DNA from: Noviluteimonas gilva
GTDB taxonomy: Bacteria > Pseudomonadota > Gammaproteobacteria > Xanthomonadales > Xanthomonadaceae
Direction of reading: 5' to 3'
NCBI RefSeq assembly: GCF_009740395.1
Contig: NZ_WOXT01000001.1
Location: 1,050,464 to 1,114,463, forward strand
DNA length: 64,000 nt
Made by a program: the position numbers and the translations under genes. Within the stretch, counting starts at the first letter, position 1, and each line of letters opens with the position of its first letter. The notes below the pieces were generated by a model that saw only the letters and a program-made list of their open reading frames with translations, did not search any database and was not told where the DNA came from. This document shows, one piece after another, positions 13,915 through 20,996 of this stretch.

Positions 13915-14015
13915 TCGCATTCGCCCTAGGCGTCGTCATCGGCATTCCCCTCGGCGGCGCAATCACGATCTACGCGCTGTGGAAGAACGGAATCATCAGT
14001 TGGGACGACCGTTGA
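13911..14015 (+). CDS. Tiny membrane peptide (34 aa)
   Basis: MIAFALGVVIGIPLGGAITI then YALWKNGIISWDDR: one transmembrane helix with a glycine-rich face. ATGA overlap upstream and TTGA overlap downstream. In the lysis cassette it may be a holin or antiholin component. Confidence 0.55.
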   Translation: MIAFALGVVIGIPLGGAITIYALWKNGIISWDDR

Positions 14016-14227
14016 CTCCGGCAGGCGACTGCACTTGCGACACAGGCCAGTGCTGGCGCTGTCAGGAGCGGATCGACCCGCCGCAACTAATCAAGAAGGC
14101 ATCAGAAATGACACCCGACAAGCGCGCCACGCTGCTGAAGGCTTGCATCTTCATCGGCGCGTGCCTGCTGCTCGTTGGGGGCTACATCACGCAAGAGATC
14201 TGGCTTAGCGCGGTAATCGGGAGTTAG
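14012..14227 (+). CDS. Small membrane protein with N-terminal Cys cluster (71 aa)
   Basis: TTG 14012 overlaps the previous TGA; ATG 14108 would give a 39-aa form, so two products are possible. The long form starts with CTCDTGQCWRC, a possible metal or disulfide cluster; both forms share one transmembrane helix (KACIFIGACLLLVGGYI). A dual-start holin/antiholin pair is conceivable. Confidence 0.55.
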   Translation: MTPAGDCTCDTGQCWRCQERIDPPQLIKKASEMTPDKRATLLKACIFIGACLLLVGGYITQEIWLSAVIGS

Positions 14228-14229
14228 GT

Positions 14230-14772
14230 ATGCGCATTCTTCTGCTCGCCCTTCTGGCTTTCGTAACGGGGTGCAGCGGATGCGTAAGTCTACCGAAGGA
14301 GCCTGACCCGCATTCCTTCGCGCTGCGCCTGGAGTTCGAAAACGGGCTGTGTAGCGCAACCGCAATCGGCCCCGACGAGATCATCTCAGCAGCCCATTGC
14401 TTCCGCGATGGCGGCCGACTGAACAAGATTGGCAGCCAGGCGGCACGCGGCTACACGGTGACGCCTGCTGGCGAGGATGTGGTGCGGGTGAAGTTCGCCG
14501 CTGGCGTGCATTTCGTGGCGTGGGCCAAGAAGTTTGGCAAGGCGGTACAGGCTGATCGCGTCCGCTGGTACGGCAATCCATTGGGTGCCGAGGACATGCT
14601 GCGCGAAGGCTACGTCTCCGGCGTCGTGGATGGCATGGTCGTGATCGCTGCGGCCACATGCGTAGGCGATAGCGGCTCGGGCATCTTCAACCAGCGCGGT
14701 GAGCTGATCGCGATTGTGAGCAGGATTCCGACGCCCAAGTGCAGCGTGTTCGTGCTGGCGGTGCCGGTATGA
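14230..14772 (+). CDS. Trypsin-like serine protease lipoprotein (180 aa)
   Basis: A signal peptide ends in a lipobox (LLAFVTGC, acylated Cys at 15), so the protein is expected in the periplasm anchored to a membrane. The S1-fold motifs are present: SAAHC with the catalytic His (about 56) and GDSGSG with the catalytic Ser (about 148); the Asp is probably in the middle third but not certain. Short for a trypsin domain, yet key motifs are intact. It lies between lysis membrane proteins and the spanins, so it may process envelope or lysis proteins. Confidence 0.8.
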   Translation: MRILLLALLAFVTGCSGCVSLPKEPDPHSFALRLEFENGLCSATAIGPDEIISAAHCFRDGGRLNKIGSQAARGYTVTPAGEDVVRVKFAAGVHFVAWAKKFGKAVQADRVRWYGNPLGAEDMLREGYVSGVVDGMVVIAAATCVGDSGSGIFNQRGELIAIVSRIPTPKCSVFVLAVPV

Positions 14773-15215
14773 TCCTGCGCGCCTCGCTGTACCTCAACGC
14801 AATCCTGTTGCTCGCCTGCTTACTGCTTGGTGGCCTGTGGAAGTACGAGGTTCACCGCAAAGAGTTGGTGATCGCCAAGTACGCCAAGGCGCAGGTAGAG
14901 GCCCAGGCCCGCGCCCGTGACGCCGAGATCCGCAACGTGCAGAACATCGCACGCATTGCCGACATCTACGAGAGAGACAAGAGGGCAGCCGATGAAGCGC
15001 AACGCAAGCTGGTTGCTGATCTGCGCGCTGGCACTGTCCGGCTGCAAAAGCGTTGGGCCGGTTGTGTGTCCGAGGCTGGCGCCACCGCCGCCGAGCGTGA
15101 TGCAGCCGCCCGAGACCGAGAAGAAAGTGTCGCGCGAGTTCTTCGTGCAGCCCGAGACGCCGATTCGCAGATAAGGGCTTTGCAGGACGTGGTCCGCGCG
15201 GATCGCGGGCAGTGA
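14769..15215 (+). CDS. Inner-membrane spanin, Rz-like (148 aa)
   Basis: N-terminal transmembrane helix (LNAILLLACLLLGGLW) and a long, highly charged periplasmic coiled coil (residues about 30-145). It encloses the o-spanin gene in another frame, which is the classic Rz/Rz1 arrangement. Together they fuse inner and outer membranes at the last step of lysis. Confidence 0.85.
   Translation: MILRASLYLNAILLLACLLLGGLWKYEVHRKELVIAKYAKAQVEAQARARDAEIRNVQNIARIADIYERDKRAADEAQRKLVADLRAGTVRLQKRWAGCVSEAGATAAERDAAARDREESVARVLRAARDADSQIRALQDVVRADRGQ
14992..15174 (+). CDS. Outer-membrane spanin lipoprotein, Rz1-like (60 aa)
   Basis: Completely nested in the i-spanin gene. Signal peptide with lipobox ALALSGC, then a proline-rich segment (PRLAPPPPSVMQPPE) typical of Rz1 proteins. 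GAGGG precedes the ATG. Partner of the 14769-15215 product. Confidence 0.88.
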   Translation: MKRNASWLLICALALSGCKSVGPVVCPRLAPPPPSVMQPPETEKKVSREFFVQPETPIRR

Positions 15216-15228
15216 TTGGGGAGTCACC

Positions 15229-15429
15229 ATGAGTGTTATTGCTGCGCTGTCCGCTTTGCGTTATGCACTGGACCACCCGGATTGTTGTGCGCTCACTCCG
15301 CCCAACGGGCGAGAAACCGACAGAGCAACTCGCGCGGAGATTGACGGCTACTGGCGGCGAATTGCAGCTGATGCCAACGACCAAATCCGCGCCCTCCAAG
15401 AGATTGTGAGGAAGGACCGCACGCCATGA
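15229..15429 (+). CDS. Small phage protein after the spanins (66 aa)
   Basis: MSVIAALSALRYALDHPDCC. Its C-terminus (NDQIRALQEIVRKD) resembles the end of the i-spanin (SQIRALQDVVRAD), suggesting a small local duplication. Function unknown. Confidence 0.65.
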   Translation: MSVIAALSALRYALDHPDCCALTPPNGRETDRATRAEIDGYWRRIAADANDQIRALQEIVRKDRTP

Positions 15430-15809
15430 TGATGCAACAGTTCCAGCGCCCGATGCAGCAGTGGGGCATGGGCTACAGCTATTCGCCCGAGAACATCGAT
15501 CCGGGCGGCATGGGTCGTCCTCGTGGCCCGATGCCTCCGCACATGCGCACGGGTGGCGGTATGCAGCCGATGCAGCGTCCGATGCAGACGGGTGGCGGCT
15601 CGCCCATGCAGGCGTTCAACCCGATGCAAACCGGCGGCCCCGGCCAGATGCAGCAGTTCAATCCTATGCGCACGGGCGGGATTGGCCAGATGTTCAACAT
15701 GCAGCGACCCATGCAGACAGGCGGGCCGATGCCTCCGATGCAGCAGCACCAGTGGCAGACGGGCGGGGGCAATCCGCTGGCGCGCATGTTCTATGGGGCG
15801 CAGCGCTAG
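15426..15809 (+). CDS. Met/Gln/Gly/Pro-rich repeat protein (127 aa)
   Basis: Low-complexity protein almost free of ordinary hydrophobic core residues. A short unit (M/W)-(Q/R)-T-G-G occurs six times, often preceded by a PMQRP or NPMQ element. Codons follow phage use and the ATG overlaps the previous TGA, so it is a real gene by context. Could be a flexible virion or head-associated protein. No known family recognised. Confidence 0.7.
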   Translation: MMMQQFQRPMQQWGMGYSYSPENIDPGGMGRPRGPMPPHMRTGGGMQPMQRPMQTGGGSPMQAFNPMQTGGPGQMQQFNPMRTGGIGQMFNMQRPMQTGGPMPPMQQHQWQTGGGNPLARMFYGAQR

Positions 15810-15812
15810 GCC

Positions 15813-16118
15813 ATGAGTGGGCCGGACTACGCAGACTGGTCGCACGCCGACCTGCTGCGCCTTCGGAACTCGCTCGCGGCCAACGATCCGATGCAGGCCG
15901 TGCTGGCGCCATACGAACACGCGGCATTCGCCCGCGAGTGGACGCAAGAGAATCCGATGGTCGCAGTCCCTGCGCTGTCGGTGGCGATCCCCGGCTACTC
16001 GCTGGCGAAGAAGTTCGGGCTGGTCAAGGCGCGGACGCCAGGCACCTTGTCCGAGATGGCGCAGTCGTTCGGCGGGATGCGCAACGGGCTGGCGGCATTC
16101 ATGCAGGCGAAGAGATGA
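15813..16118 (+). CDS. Phage protein upstream of terminase (101 aa)
   Basis: MSGPDYADWSHADLLRLRNS and a slightly hydrophobic middle (VAVPALSVAIPGYSLAKKFG). Genes of this kind recur before terminases in podovirus genomes, but I know no function. Confidence 0.65.
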   Translation: MSGPDYADWSHADLLRLRNSLAANDPMQAVLAPYEHAAFAREWTQENPMVAVPALSVAIPGYSLAKKFGLVKARTPGTLSEMAQSFGGMRNGLAAFMQAKR

Positions 16119-16222
16119 AGCCGATAAAGCTAACCCTTCGGTATGACTGGCACCGCCGTTGCTGGTGGCGTCTCCTCGGTATTTACGCAGACGGCCCAAT
16201 CTGGGGGCTTGTTGAGCAATGA
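16115..16222 (+). CDS. Tiny basic Trp-rich protein (35 aa)
   Basis: MKPIKLTLRYDWHRRCWWRL then LGIYADGPIWGLVEQ. ATGA overlaps on both sides support translation. Function unknown. Confidence 0.5.
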   Translation: MKPIKLTLRYDWHRRCWWRLLGIYADGPIWGLVEQ

Positions 16223-16410
16223 GCGGCAAAGGACACGCACCGCGCCCATTCGCGGTAGACCAAGACACGTTCGCGGACAACTGGACGCGGACATTCGGAG
16301 CCAAGGCGGAAGCCAGCTCAAATAAAGTAGAGGCCGCAAATGGCAACGGATGCGAACCTGACCCGCAAGGGCAGGGGCAGGCCGAAGGGTTCGCCGAACA
16401 AGCTGGGTAA
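16219..16410 (+). CDS. Small phage protein before TerS (63 aa)
   Basis: Starts MSGKGHAPRPFAVDQDTF, a form I associate with small uncharacterised phage proteins (basic SGKG, then PFxVDQxTFxxNW). Its last 70 bases overlap the TerS gene in another frame; the C-terminus is low complexity (PDPQGQGQAEG), so conservation probably stops before the overlap. Confidence 0.6.
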   Translation: MSGKGHAPRPFAVDQDTFADNWTRTFGAKAEASSNKVEAANGNGCEPDPQGQGQAEGFAEQAG

Positions 16411-16615
16411 GGCCGCCAAGGACGTGATCGCGGAGGCTGCTGCGGAATTGGGCGGCGCTGAGCGCTTGATTGCATGGGCCAAGCTTGATCCGCTGAACGA
16501 ACGCGCATTTTGGGCAACGATCTACCCGAAGCTGCTCCCGTTGACGGTGAGCGGCGACCCCGAGAACCCGCTGGGGTTCCAAGTCGTTGAGCGTCGCATC
16601 GTCAAGCCCGACTGA
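16340..16615 (+). CDS. terS: Terminase small subunit candidate (91 aa)
   Basis: A basic N-terminus (TRKGRGRPKGSPNKLGKAAK) followed by helices, a short DNA-recognising TerS-like or DUF5681-like form. It directly precedes TerL (stop and start share one base), which is the main support. Would recognise the packaging site. Confidence 0.7.
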   Translation: MATDANLTRKGRGRPKGSPNKLGKAAKDVIAEAAAELGGAERLIAWAKLDPLNERAFWATIYPKLLPLTVSGDPENPLGFQVVERRIVKPD

Positions 16616-17913
16616 TGCGGACATTGCAGATCGACACTGCTGCGGTCTTCGAACCGCTGCTGGCGCCTGCGCGCTACAAGGCGGCCCACGGTGGCCGAGG
16701 GTCGGGCAAGTCCCACTTCTTCGCGGGCAAGCTGATTGAGGACGCGCTGGCGGAGCCTGGCGACCACGGCGAGGGCTTGCGTAGTGTCTGCATCCGCGAG
16801 GTGCAGAAGGATCTGGCGCAGTCCTCCAAGGCGCTGATCGAAGCCAAGCTGCGGGACTTCAACCTTGGCGAGAAGGACGGCTTCAAGGTTTACCGCGATG
16901 TGATCCAGACACCCGGCGACGGGCTGGTGATCTTCAAGGGCATGCAGGACTACACCGCCGAGAGCATCAAGTCGCTGGAGGCGTTCAAGCGGGCGTGGTG
17001 GGAGGAGGCGCAATCGGCCACGGCCCATTCGCTCTCGCTGCTGCGACCGACGATTCGCGCGCCGGGTTCGGAGCTGTGGTTTAGCTGGAACGCACGGCGC
17101 AAGACTGATCCCGTTGACATGCTGTTCCGGGGCGAGGAGAAGCCAACGGGCTGCGTCGTCGTCCAAGCGAATTGGCGCGACAACCCGTGGTTCACCCCGG
17201 AGCTGGAGCAGGAGCGGCTGGACTGCCTGCGAATGCAGCCGGACCAGTACGACCACATCTGGGAAGGCGGCTACATCACGGTCGCTGAGGGCGCGTACTT
17301 TGCGCGTCAGTTGGCCGAGTGTAAGGCGCAGGGGCGGGTGGGTTCGCTCTCACGCGATCCGCTGATGACCACGCGCGCCTATTGGGACATTGGCGGCACG
17401 GGTGCGAAGGCCGACGCCTGCGCTATCTGGATCGTGCAGTTCGTGGGCGAGCAGGTGCGCGTCCTCGACTACTACGAGGCGGTCGGCCAGGAGTTGGCCG
17501 CACACGTCAACTGGCTACGCGCCAAGGGCTACGAGAAGGCGCAATGCGTCCTCCCGCACGACGGCGTGCAGCACGACAAGGTGTATCGCGTCACCTACGA
17601 GAGCGCGCTGCGGCAAGCAGGCTTCGACGTGCGCTCCGTGCCGAACATGGGCGCGGGTGCTGCGACGACGCGCATTGAGTCGGTGCGCAGGCTGTTTCCT
17701 GCGATCTGGTTCAACGCACAGACGACCGAGGCGGGGCGCGATGCGCTCGGCTGGTACCACGAGAAACGCGACGAGGCCCGTGGCATCGGGCTTGGGCCTG
17801 ACCACGATTGGTCGAGCCATGCCGCCGACGCCTTCGGGCTGATGGCGGTGGACAAGGCCCAGCAACCGACTGCGCACCAAGCCCCGCTCAACTATCGAAG
17901 GATCATCCGCTGA
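16615..17913 (+). CDS. terL: Terminase large subunit (432 aa)
   Basis: ATPase part: Walker A GGRGSGKS (residues about 27-34), a Walker-B-like hydrophobic strand ending in acidic residues (KRAWWEEA, about 126-133) and a coupling region. Nuclease part: first metal Asp in AYWDIGG (about 258), and a later SSHAADAFG (about 401-409). The length and order fit the Terminase_3/PBSX family. Drives DNA packaging at the portal. Confidence 0.95.
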   Translation: MRTLQIDTAAVFEPLLAPARYKAAHGGRGSGKSHFFAGKLIEDALAEPGDHGEGLRSVCIREVQKDLAQSSKALIEAKLRDFNLGEKDGFKVYRDVIQTPGDGLVIFKGMQDYTAESIKSLEAFKRAWWEEAQSATAHSLSLLRPTIRAPGSELWFSWNARRKTDPVDMLFRGEEKPTGCVVVQANWRDNPWFTPELEQERLDCLRMQPDQYDHIWEGGYITVAEGAYFARQLAECKAQGRVGSLSRDPLMTTRAYWDIGGTGAKADACAIWIVQFVGEQVRVLDYYEAVGQELAAHVNWLRAKGYEKAQCVLPHDGVQHDKVYRVTYESALRQAGFDVRSVPNMGAGAATTRIESVRRLFPAIWFNAQTTEAGRDALGWYHEKRDEARGIGLGPDHDWSSHAADAFGLMAVDKAQQPTAHQAPLNYRRIIR

Positions 17914-18131
17914 TGTTGGACTGCCTGATTGCAATAGCGCCGATGCTGGAAGAGATGGCGCACGCCGAGCATTTGCACAAGCGGCTGAAAGAAGCTCACG
18001 AAGCGGGCGATCACGGCATGTACGCGGCCATCCTCAAGGTTGAGCGTGAGCGCGAAGACCACAAGAAGGCGCTGGTCGTCGCGCGTGCTAGCGCGCCTGT
18101 CGTCAATGTCACGGTGCGGAACTACTACTGA
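17913..18131 (+). CDS. Small protein between TerL and portal (72 aa)
   Basis: Amphipathic helical protein (HAEHLHKRLKEAHEAGD, KVEREREDHKKALVV). TGATG overlap with TerL; its stop shares a base with the portal ATG. Possible packaging accessory. Confidence 0.65.
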   Translation: MLDCLIAIAPMLEEMAHAEHLHKRLKEAHEAGDHGMYAAILKVEREREDHKKALVVARASAPVVNVTVRNYY

Positions 18132-20254
18132 TGACCGACTACGGCACGGAAGCCAAACGCGAGCCCATCGACGAGGCCGAACTGGAGCGCATGTCGCGCG
18201 AGTTCATCCGCTCGTCCTTGGGCGGCCTCGACTCCGAGATCGGCGCTGTCCGTGAGCGCAACATCCGCGCCTACAACGGTGCGGCCGAGGGCGACTTTGC
18301 ACCGCCGGACATTCTCGACCGCTCGACGTTCGTGTCTACGGACGTGGCCGACACGGTTGATGGCATGTTGCCGCAGATTATCGACGTGTTCGTCTCAGAC
18401 GAGAAGGCAGTCGAGGCCAAGCCGAAGAAGGGCGGGCCGGAAGCGCTGGCTGTCGCACGCACGGTCACGGGGTACCTGAACCACCTGTTCTACGACCAGA
18501 ACGAAGGCCTGAACATCCTGTACGACTGGTTCCAGGATGCGGGCTTGCAGAAGGTCGGCTTCGCCAAGGCGTGGGCCGAGGAAGAAAAGGAAGACGCGCG
18601 CCAGGAGTACGAGCAGCAGACGCCGGACCAGTTGGCGATGCTGTTGCAGGACGGCGTGGAGCTGGAGGCCGAGCCGGAGATCGACGAGAACGGCTTGCTG
18701 TCGTTCACCGTCATTGACCGCTCGCAGTCGGTCAAGATTCGCGCCGATTGCATCCCGTCCAACGAGATGCGCGTTGGCCCCACGTCGAAGTGGGGTGCTG
18801 ATCCCATCGCCATCGGTGAGGTGCGGCAGAAGCCGCGCTTTGAGCTGGAGGAGATGGGCTACGACTTGGAGAACGTGGGCGGCGAAGGTGTCACGCTCAA
18901 CGCCGAGTCGGATGCGCTGCTGGGTGATGGCTTCGGTGAGGCTGAGAACGAGCTGCACGACAGCCACAAGCTGTACGAGTACGCGGAGCTGTACTTCAAG
19001 CTGGACGTGGACGGCGACGGTGTTGCCGAGTGGGTGCAGCTGTGCCTGATCAACGGCACGCTGATGACCCACGAGAAGGTGGACGACCACCCGTACGCGT
19101 TCTTCAGCTTCATGCCGCTGGCCCATGCGTTCTACGGCAACTGTCCGGCGGATCGCGCCTACGGCATCCAGAAAGAGAATACGAACCTCGGTCGTCTGAT
19201 GCTGGACAACCTGGCGTTCGCGGTGAACGGCCGGAACTACGTCAACACCAATGCCAACGTCAATATCGACGACCTCTTGGACAACCGTCCGGGCGGCTTG
19301 GTGCGCGGGCAGGGCGAGAACGGCGTGACGCCGATCCCGACGCAACAGATCCCGCAGTCTGCGTGGCAGATGCAGGAGTGGTTGAACGTCAAGCTGGAGA
19401 ACCGCACCGGCTTCACCCGCTACTCGCAGGGCATGGACGCCGATTCGCTCAACAAGACGGCGACGGGCGTGCAGATCATCACCGGCAAGTCGGAGATGCG
19501 CCTGAAGCTGATGACGCGCTTTGCGGCGCTGGGCGTGAAGACGCTGTTCCGCAAGATGCTGAAGCTGGCTGTTGCACATCAGTCGGCCGAACAGTGGTTT
19601 GAGGTCAACGGTGAGTACGTCGCGGTGCGCCCGAACGAGTGGCGCGACCAATTCAACATCAAGATCAACGTGGGCTTGGGTCACGGCACGCGACAGGAAA
19701 AGATGCAGGCGGTCGGCGCCATGATCCCGCTGCAACAGATGGGTATGCAGGTCGGTGTCGTGCGTCCCGAACACATCGCAAACACGATCCGCTTGGGCGC
19801 CGAGGTCAACGAGTTCAAGAATCCCGAGCAGTTCTGCGACGAGCAGGCGCAGGGCTTGCCGAACCCCGAGCAGTTCGCGCAGATGCAGCAGCAGATGCAG
19901 GAATTGCAGCAGGAGAACGTGCAGCTCAAGGGTGACTCGCAGCTCAAGCAGGCCGAGTTGGGCCTGAAGCATCGCGAGATCGACCTGAAGGAACAGGAGT
20001 TGGGCCTCAAGGCCGTACAGGGCGAGCAGGAGTTGGCGCTCAAGTCACGTGACGCCGAGCGTGCCGACCACGAAACCAGCGTCAAGAGCGCCGAGACGCA
20101 ACACAAGATGCAGCAGACCGACGACGAAGGCGAGCGCATCGCCGCGCTGGAGCAGCAGATGGCGCAAGTCGTTGGCCTGTTGCAGCAACTAGCCCCCCCG
20201 CAAGGCCAGGATGGCGCTCAGGGCATGGATGCCCCTCAGGAGCCGATGGCATGA
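18131..20254 (+). CDS. Portal protein, P22 type (707 aa)
   Basis: Large size and domain order match P22-like portals: N-terminal clip/wing, core with DRAYGIQKENTNLGRLMLDN (about residue 337-356) and TGVQIITGKSEMRLKLMTRF (about 447-466), then a long helical barrel from about residue 560 to 690 rich in Gln, Glu and Lys with heptad repeats. Forms the dodecameric DNA gate at the head vertex. The acidic stretch (AEPEIDENG) near residue 180 may be an exposed loop. Confidence 0.93.
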   Translation: MTDYGTEAKREPIDEAELERMSREFIRSSLGGLDSEIGAVRERNIRAYNGAAEGDFAPPDILDRSTFVSTDVADTVDGMLPQIIDVFVSDEKAVEAKPKKGGPEALAVARTVTGYLNHLFYDQNEGLNILYDWFQDAGLQKVGFAKAWAEEEKEDARQEYEQQTPDQLAMLLQDGVELEAEPEIDENGLLSFTVIDRSQSVKIRADCIPSNEMRVGPTSKWGADPIAIGEVRQKPRFELEEMGYDLENVGGEGVTLNAESDALLGDGFGEAENELHDSHKLYEYAELYFKLDVDGDGVAEWVQLCLINGTLMTHEKVDDHPYAFFSFMPLAHAFYGNCPADRAYGIQKENTNLGRLMLDNLAFAVNGRNYVNTNANVNIDDLLDNRPGGLVRGQGENGVTPIPTQQIPQSAWQMQEWLNVKLENRTGFTRYSQGMDADSLNKTATGVQIITGKSEMRLKLMTRFAALGVKTLFRKMLKLAVAHQSAEQWFEVNGEYVAVRPNEWRDQFNIKINVGLGHGTRQEKMQAVGAMIPLQQMGMQVGVVRPEHIANTIRLGAEVNEFKNPEQFCDEQAQGLPNPEQFAQMQQQMQELQQENVQLKGDSQLKQAELGLKHREIDLKEQELGLKAVQGEQELALKSRDAERADHETSVKSAETQHKMQQTDDEGERIAALEQQMAQVVGLLQQLAPPQGQDGAQGMDAPQEPMA

Positions 20255-20535
20255 CCCGCGAAGCCGAAATCCGCCGCGCCCAACGCGCGCAGGAAGTGCT
20301 GAACAACGACGTGTTCGTCGAGGCGTGGGACATGATCGAAGCCGAGATCTACCGCCAGTGGCGCGAGAGCCGGAACGCAGGCGACCGCGAGCAGTTGCAT
20401 CAGTTGCTGGGCCTGCACGGGAAGATCAAGGCGGCGCTGGAGGCGGTGATGCGCTCAGGCGACATCACGAAGGCGCAGTTGCAGCGCGATCAGACGCGCG
20501 CTGAGTCGCAGGTTGCGTACTTGGCGGGCCGATGA
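20251..20535 (+). CDS. Portal-accessory helical protein (94 aa)
   Basis: Coiled-coil type helices (EIRRAQRAQEVLNNDVFVEA; IKAALEAVMRSGDITK). ATGA overlap with the portal gene. Similar small genes follow the portal in many podovirus-like genomes; function unknown. Confidence 0.7.
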   Translation: MTREAEIRRAQRAQEVLNNDVFVEAWDMIEAEIYRQWRESRNAGDREQLHQLLGLHGKIKAALEAVMRSGDITKAQLQRDQTRAESQVAYLAGR

Positions 20536-20542
20536 GCGGCGC

Positions 20543-20570
20543 TTGTGACACGCAAATCCGCCCATAGAAT
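20543..20570 (+). promoter_or_regulatory. Sigma-70 promoter inside the structural region
   Basis: TTGTGA (20543-20548), 16-base spacer, TAGAAT (20565-20570). The predicted start is at the ATG of the next gene (20577), which has no Shine-Dalgarno, so the transcript is probably leaderless. The unit ends at the terminator 20914-20935. Confidence 0.6.
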
Positions 20571-20576
20571 TGACGC

Positions 20577-20762
20577 ATGAGCGACTGGATGATTGTTGTA
20601 GGCATCATTTCTCTGTCGGCAGTTGGCGCCCTCTACATGGTTGCCTGCTGCCTTGGTGTCGGCTTCAGCTTTCGCAGGAAAGACCCGCTCGACGTGATCG
20701 TGGTCAATGACGCTGGCCGCTTCGCTGGACACGTTTCCACGAAGCCAAGGCTGGTCAAATAA
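20577..20762 (+). CDS. Small membrane protein, moron candidate (61 aa)
   Basis: Transmembrane helix near the N-terminus (MIVVGIISLSAVGALYMVAC) and a polar cytoplasmic tail (RRKDPLDVIVVNDAG). It interrupts the portal-to-scaffold gene order and has its own promoter and downstream terminator, so it may be expressed in the lysogen. Superinfection exclusion would be a typical job, unproven here. Confidence 0.6.
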   Translation: MSDWMIVVGIISLSAVGALYMVACCLGVGFSFRRKDPLDVIVVNDAGRFAGHVSTKPRLVK

Positions 20763-20767
20763 AATTA

Positions 20768-20842
20768 TGCGCCGGTAGTGAAATGGCATCACGCGGGGCT
20801 CATAACCCCGAGTTGCGGGTTCGACTCCCGCCTGCGCTACCA
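20768..20842 (+). tRNA. Phage tRNA with CAT anticodon (Met or Ile2 type)
   Basis: Anticodon arm CGGGG-CTCATAA-CCCCG with CAT at 20801-20803, T arm GCGGG-TTCGACT-CCCGC, a D arm with GTG/CAC and an encoded CCA end. The acceptor stem pairs at 5 of 7 positions, so the 5' end is approximate and function may be reduced. CAT can mean methionine or, after lysidine modification, isoleucine ATA. Confidence 0.75.
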
Positions 20843-20913
20843 ACAGGCCCTGAGACAGTGGCTGCGGTGCAAGGCCGCCGGTTTGTCCACGATACGTGAC
20901 TCCACATTACAGA

Positions 20914-20935
20914 CCCCGCCAAGCGCGGGGTTTTT
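20914..20935 (+). terminator. Terminator after the tRNA
   Basis: CCCCGC, loop CAAGC, GCGGGG, then TTTTT. It closes the promoter, membrane-protein and tRNA unit and would also hit late transcripts unless they are antiterminated. Confidence 0.85.
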
Positions 20936-20996
20936 CATTTCCGCCTAGCGGGAATCCCGAGGCAATGGAGCCTCGGCGTATGACAAGGATGTTCCC

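Noticed and set aside
18395-19972. Open frame of 525 codons opposite the portal gene
   Set aside because: Shadow of the portal; Leu/Arg/His-rich composition and no domain pattern.
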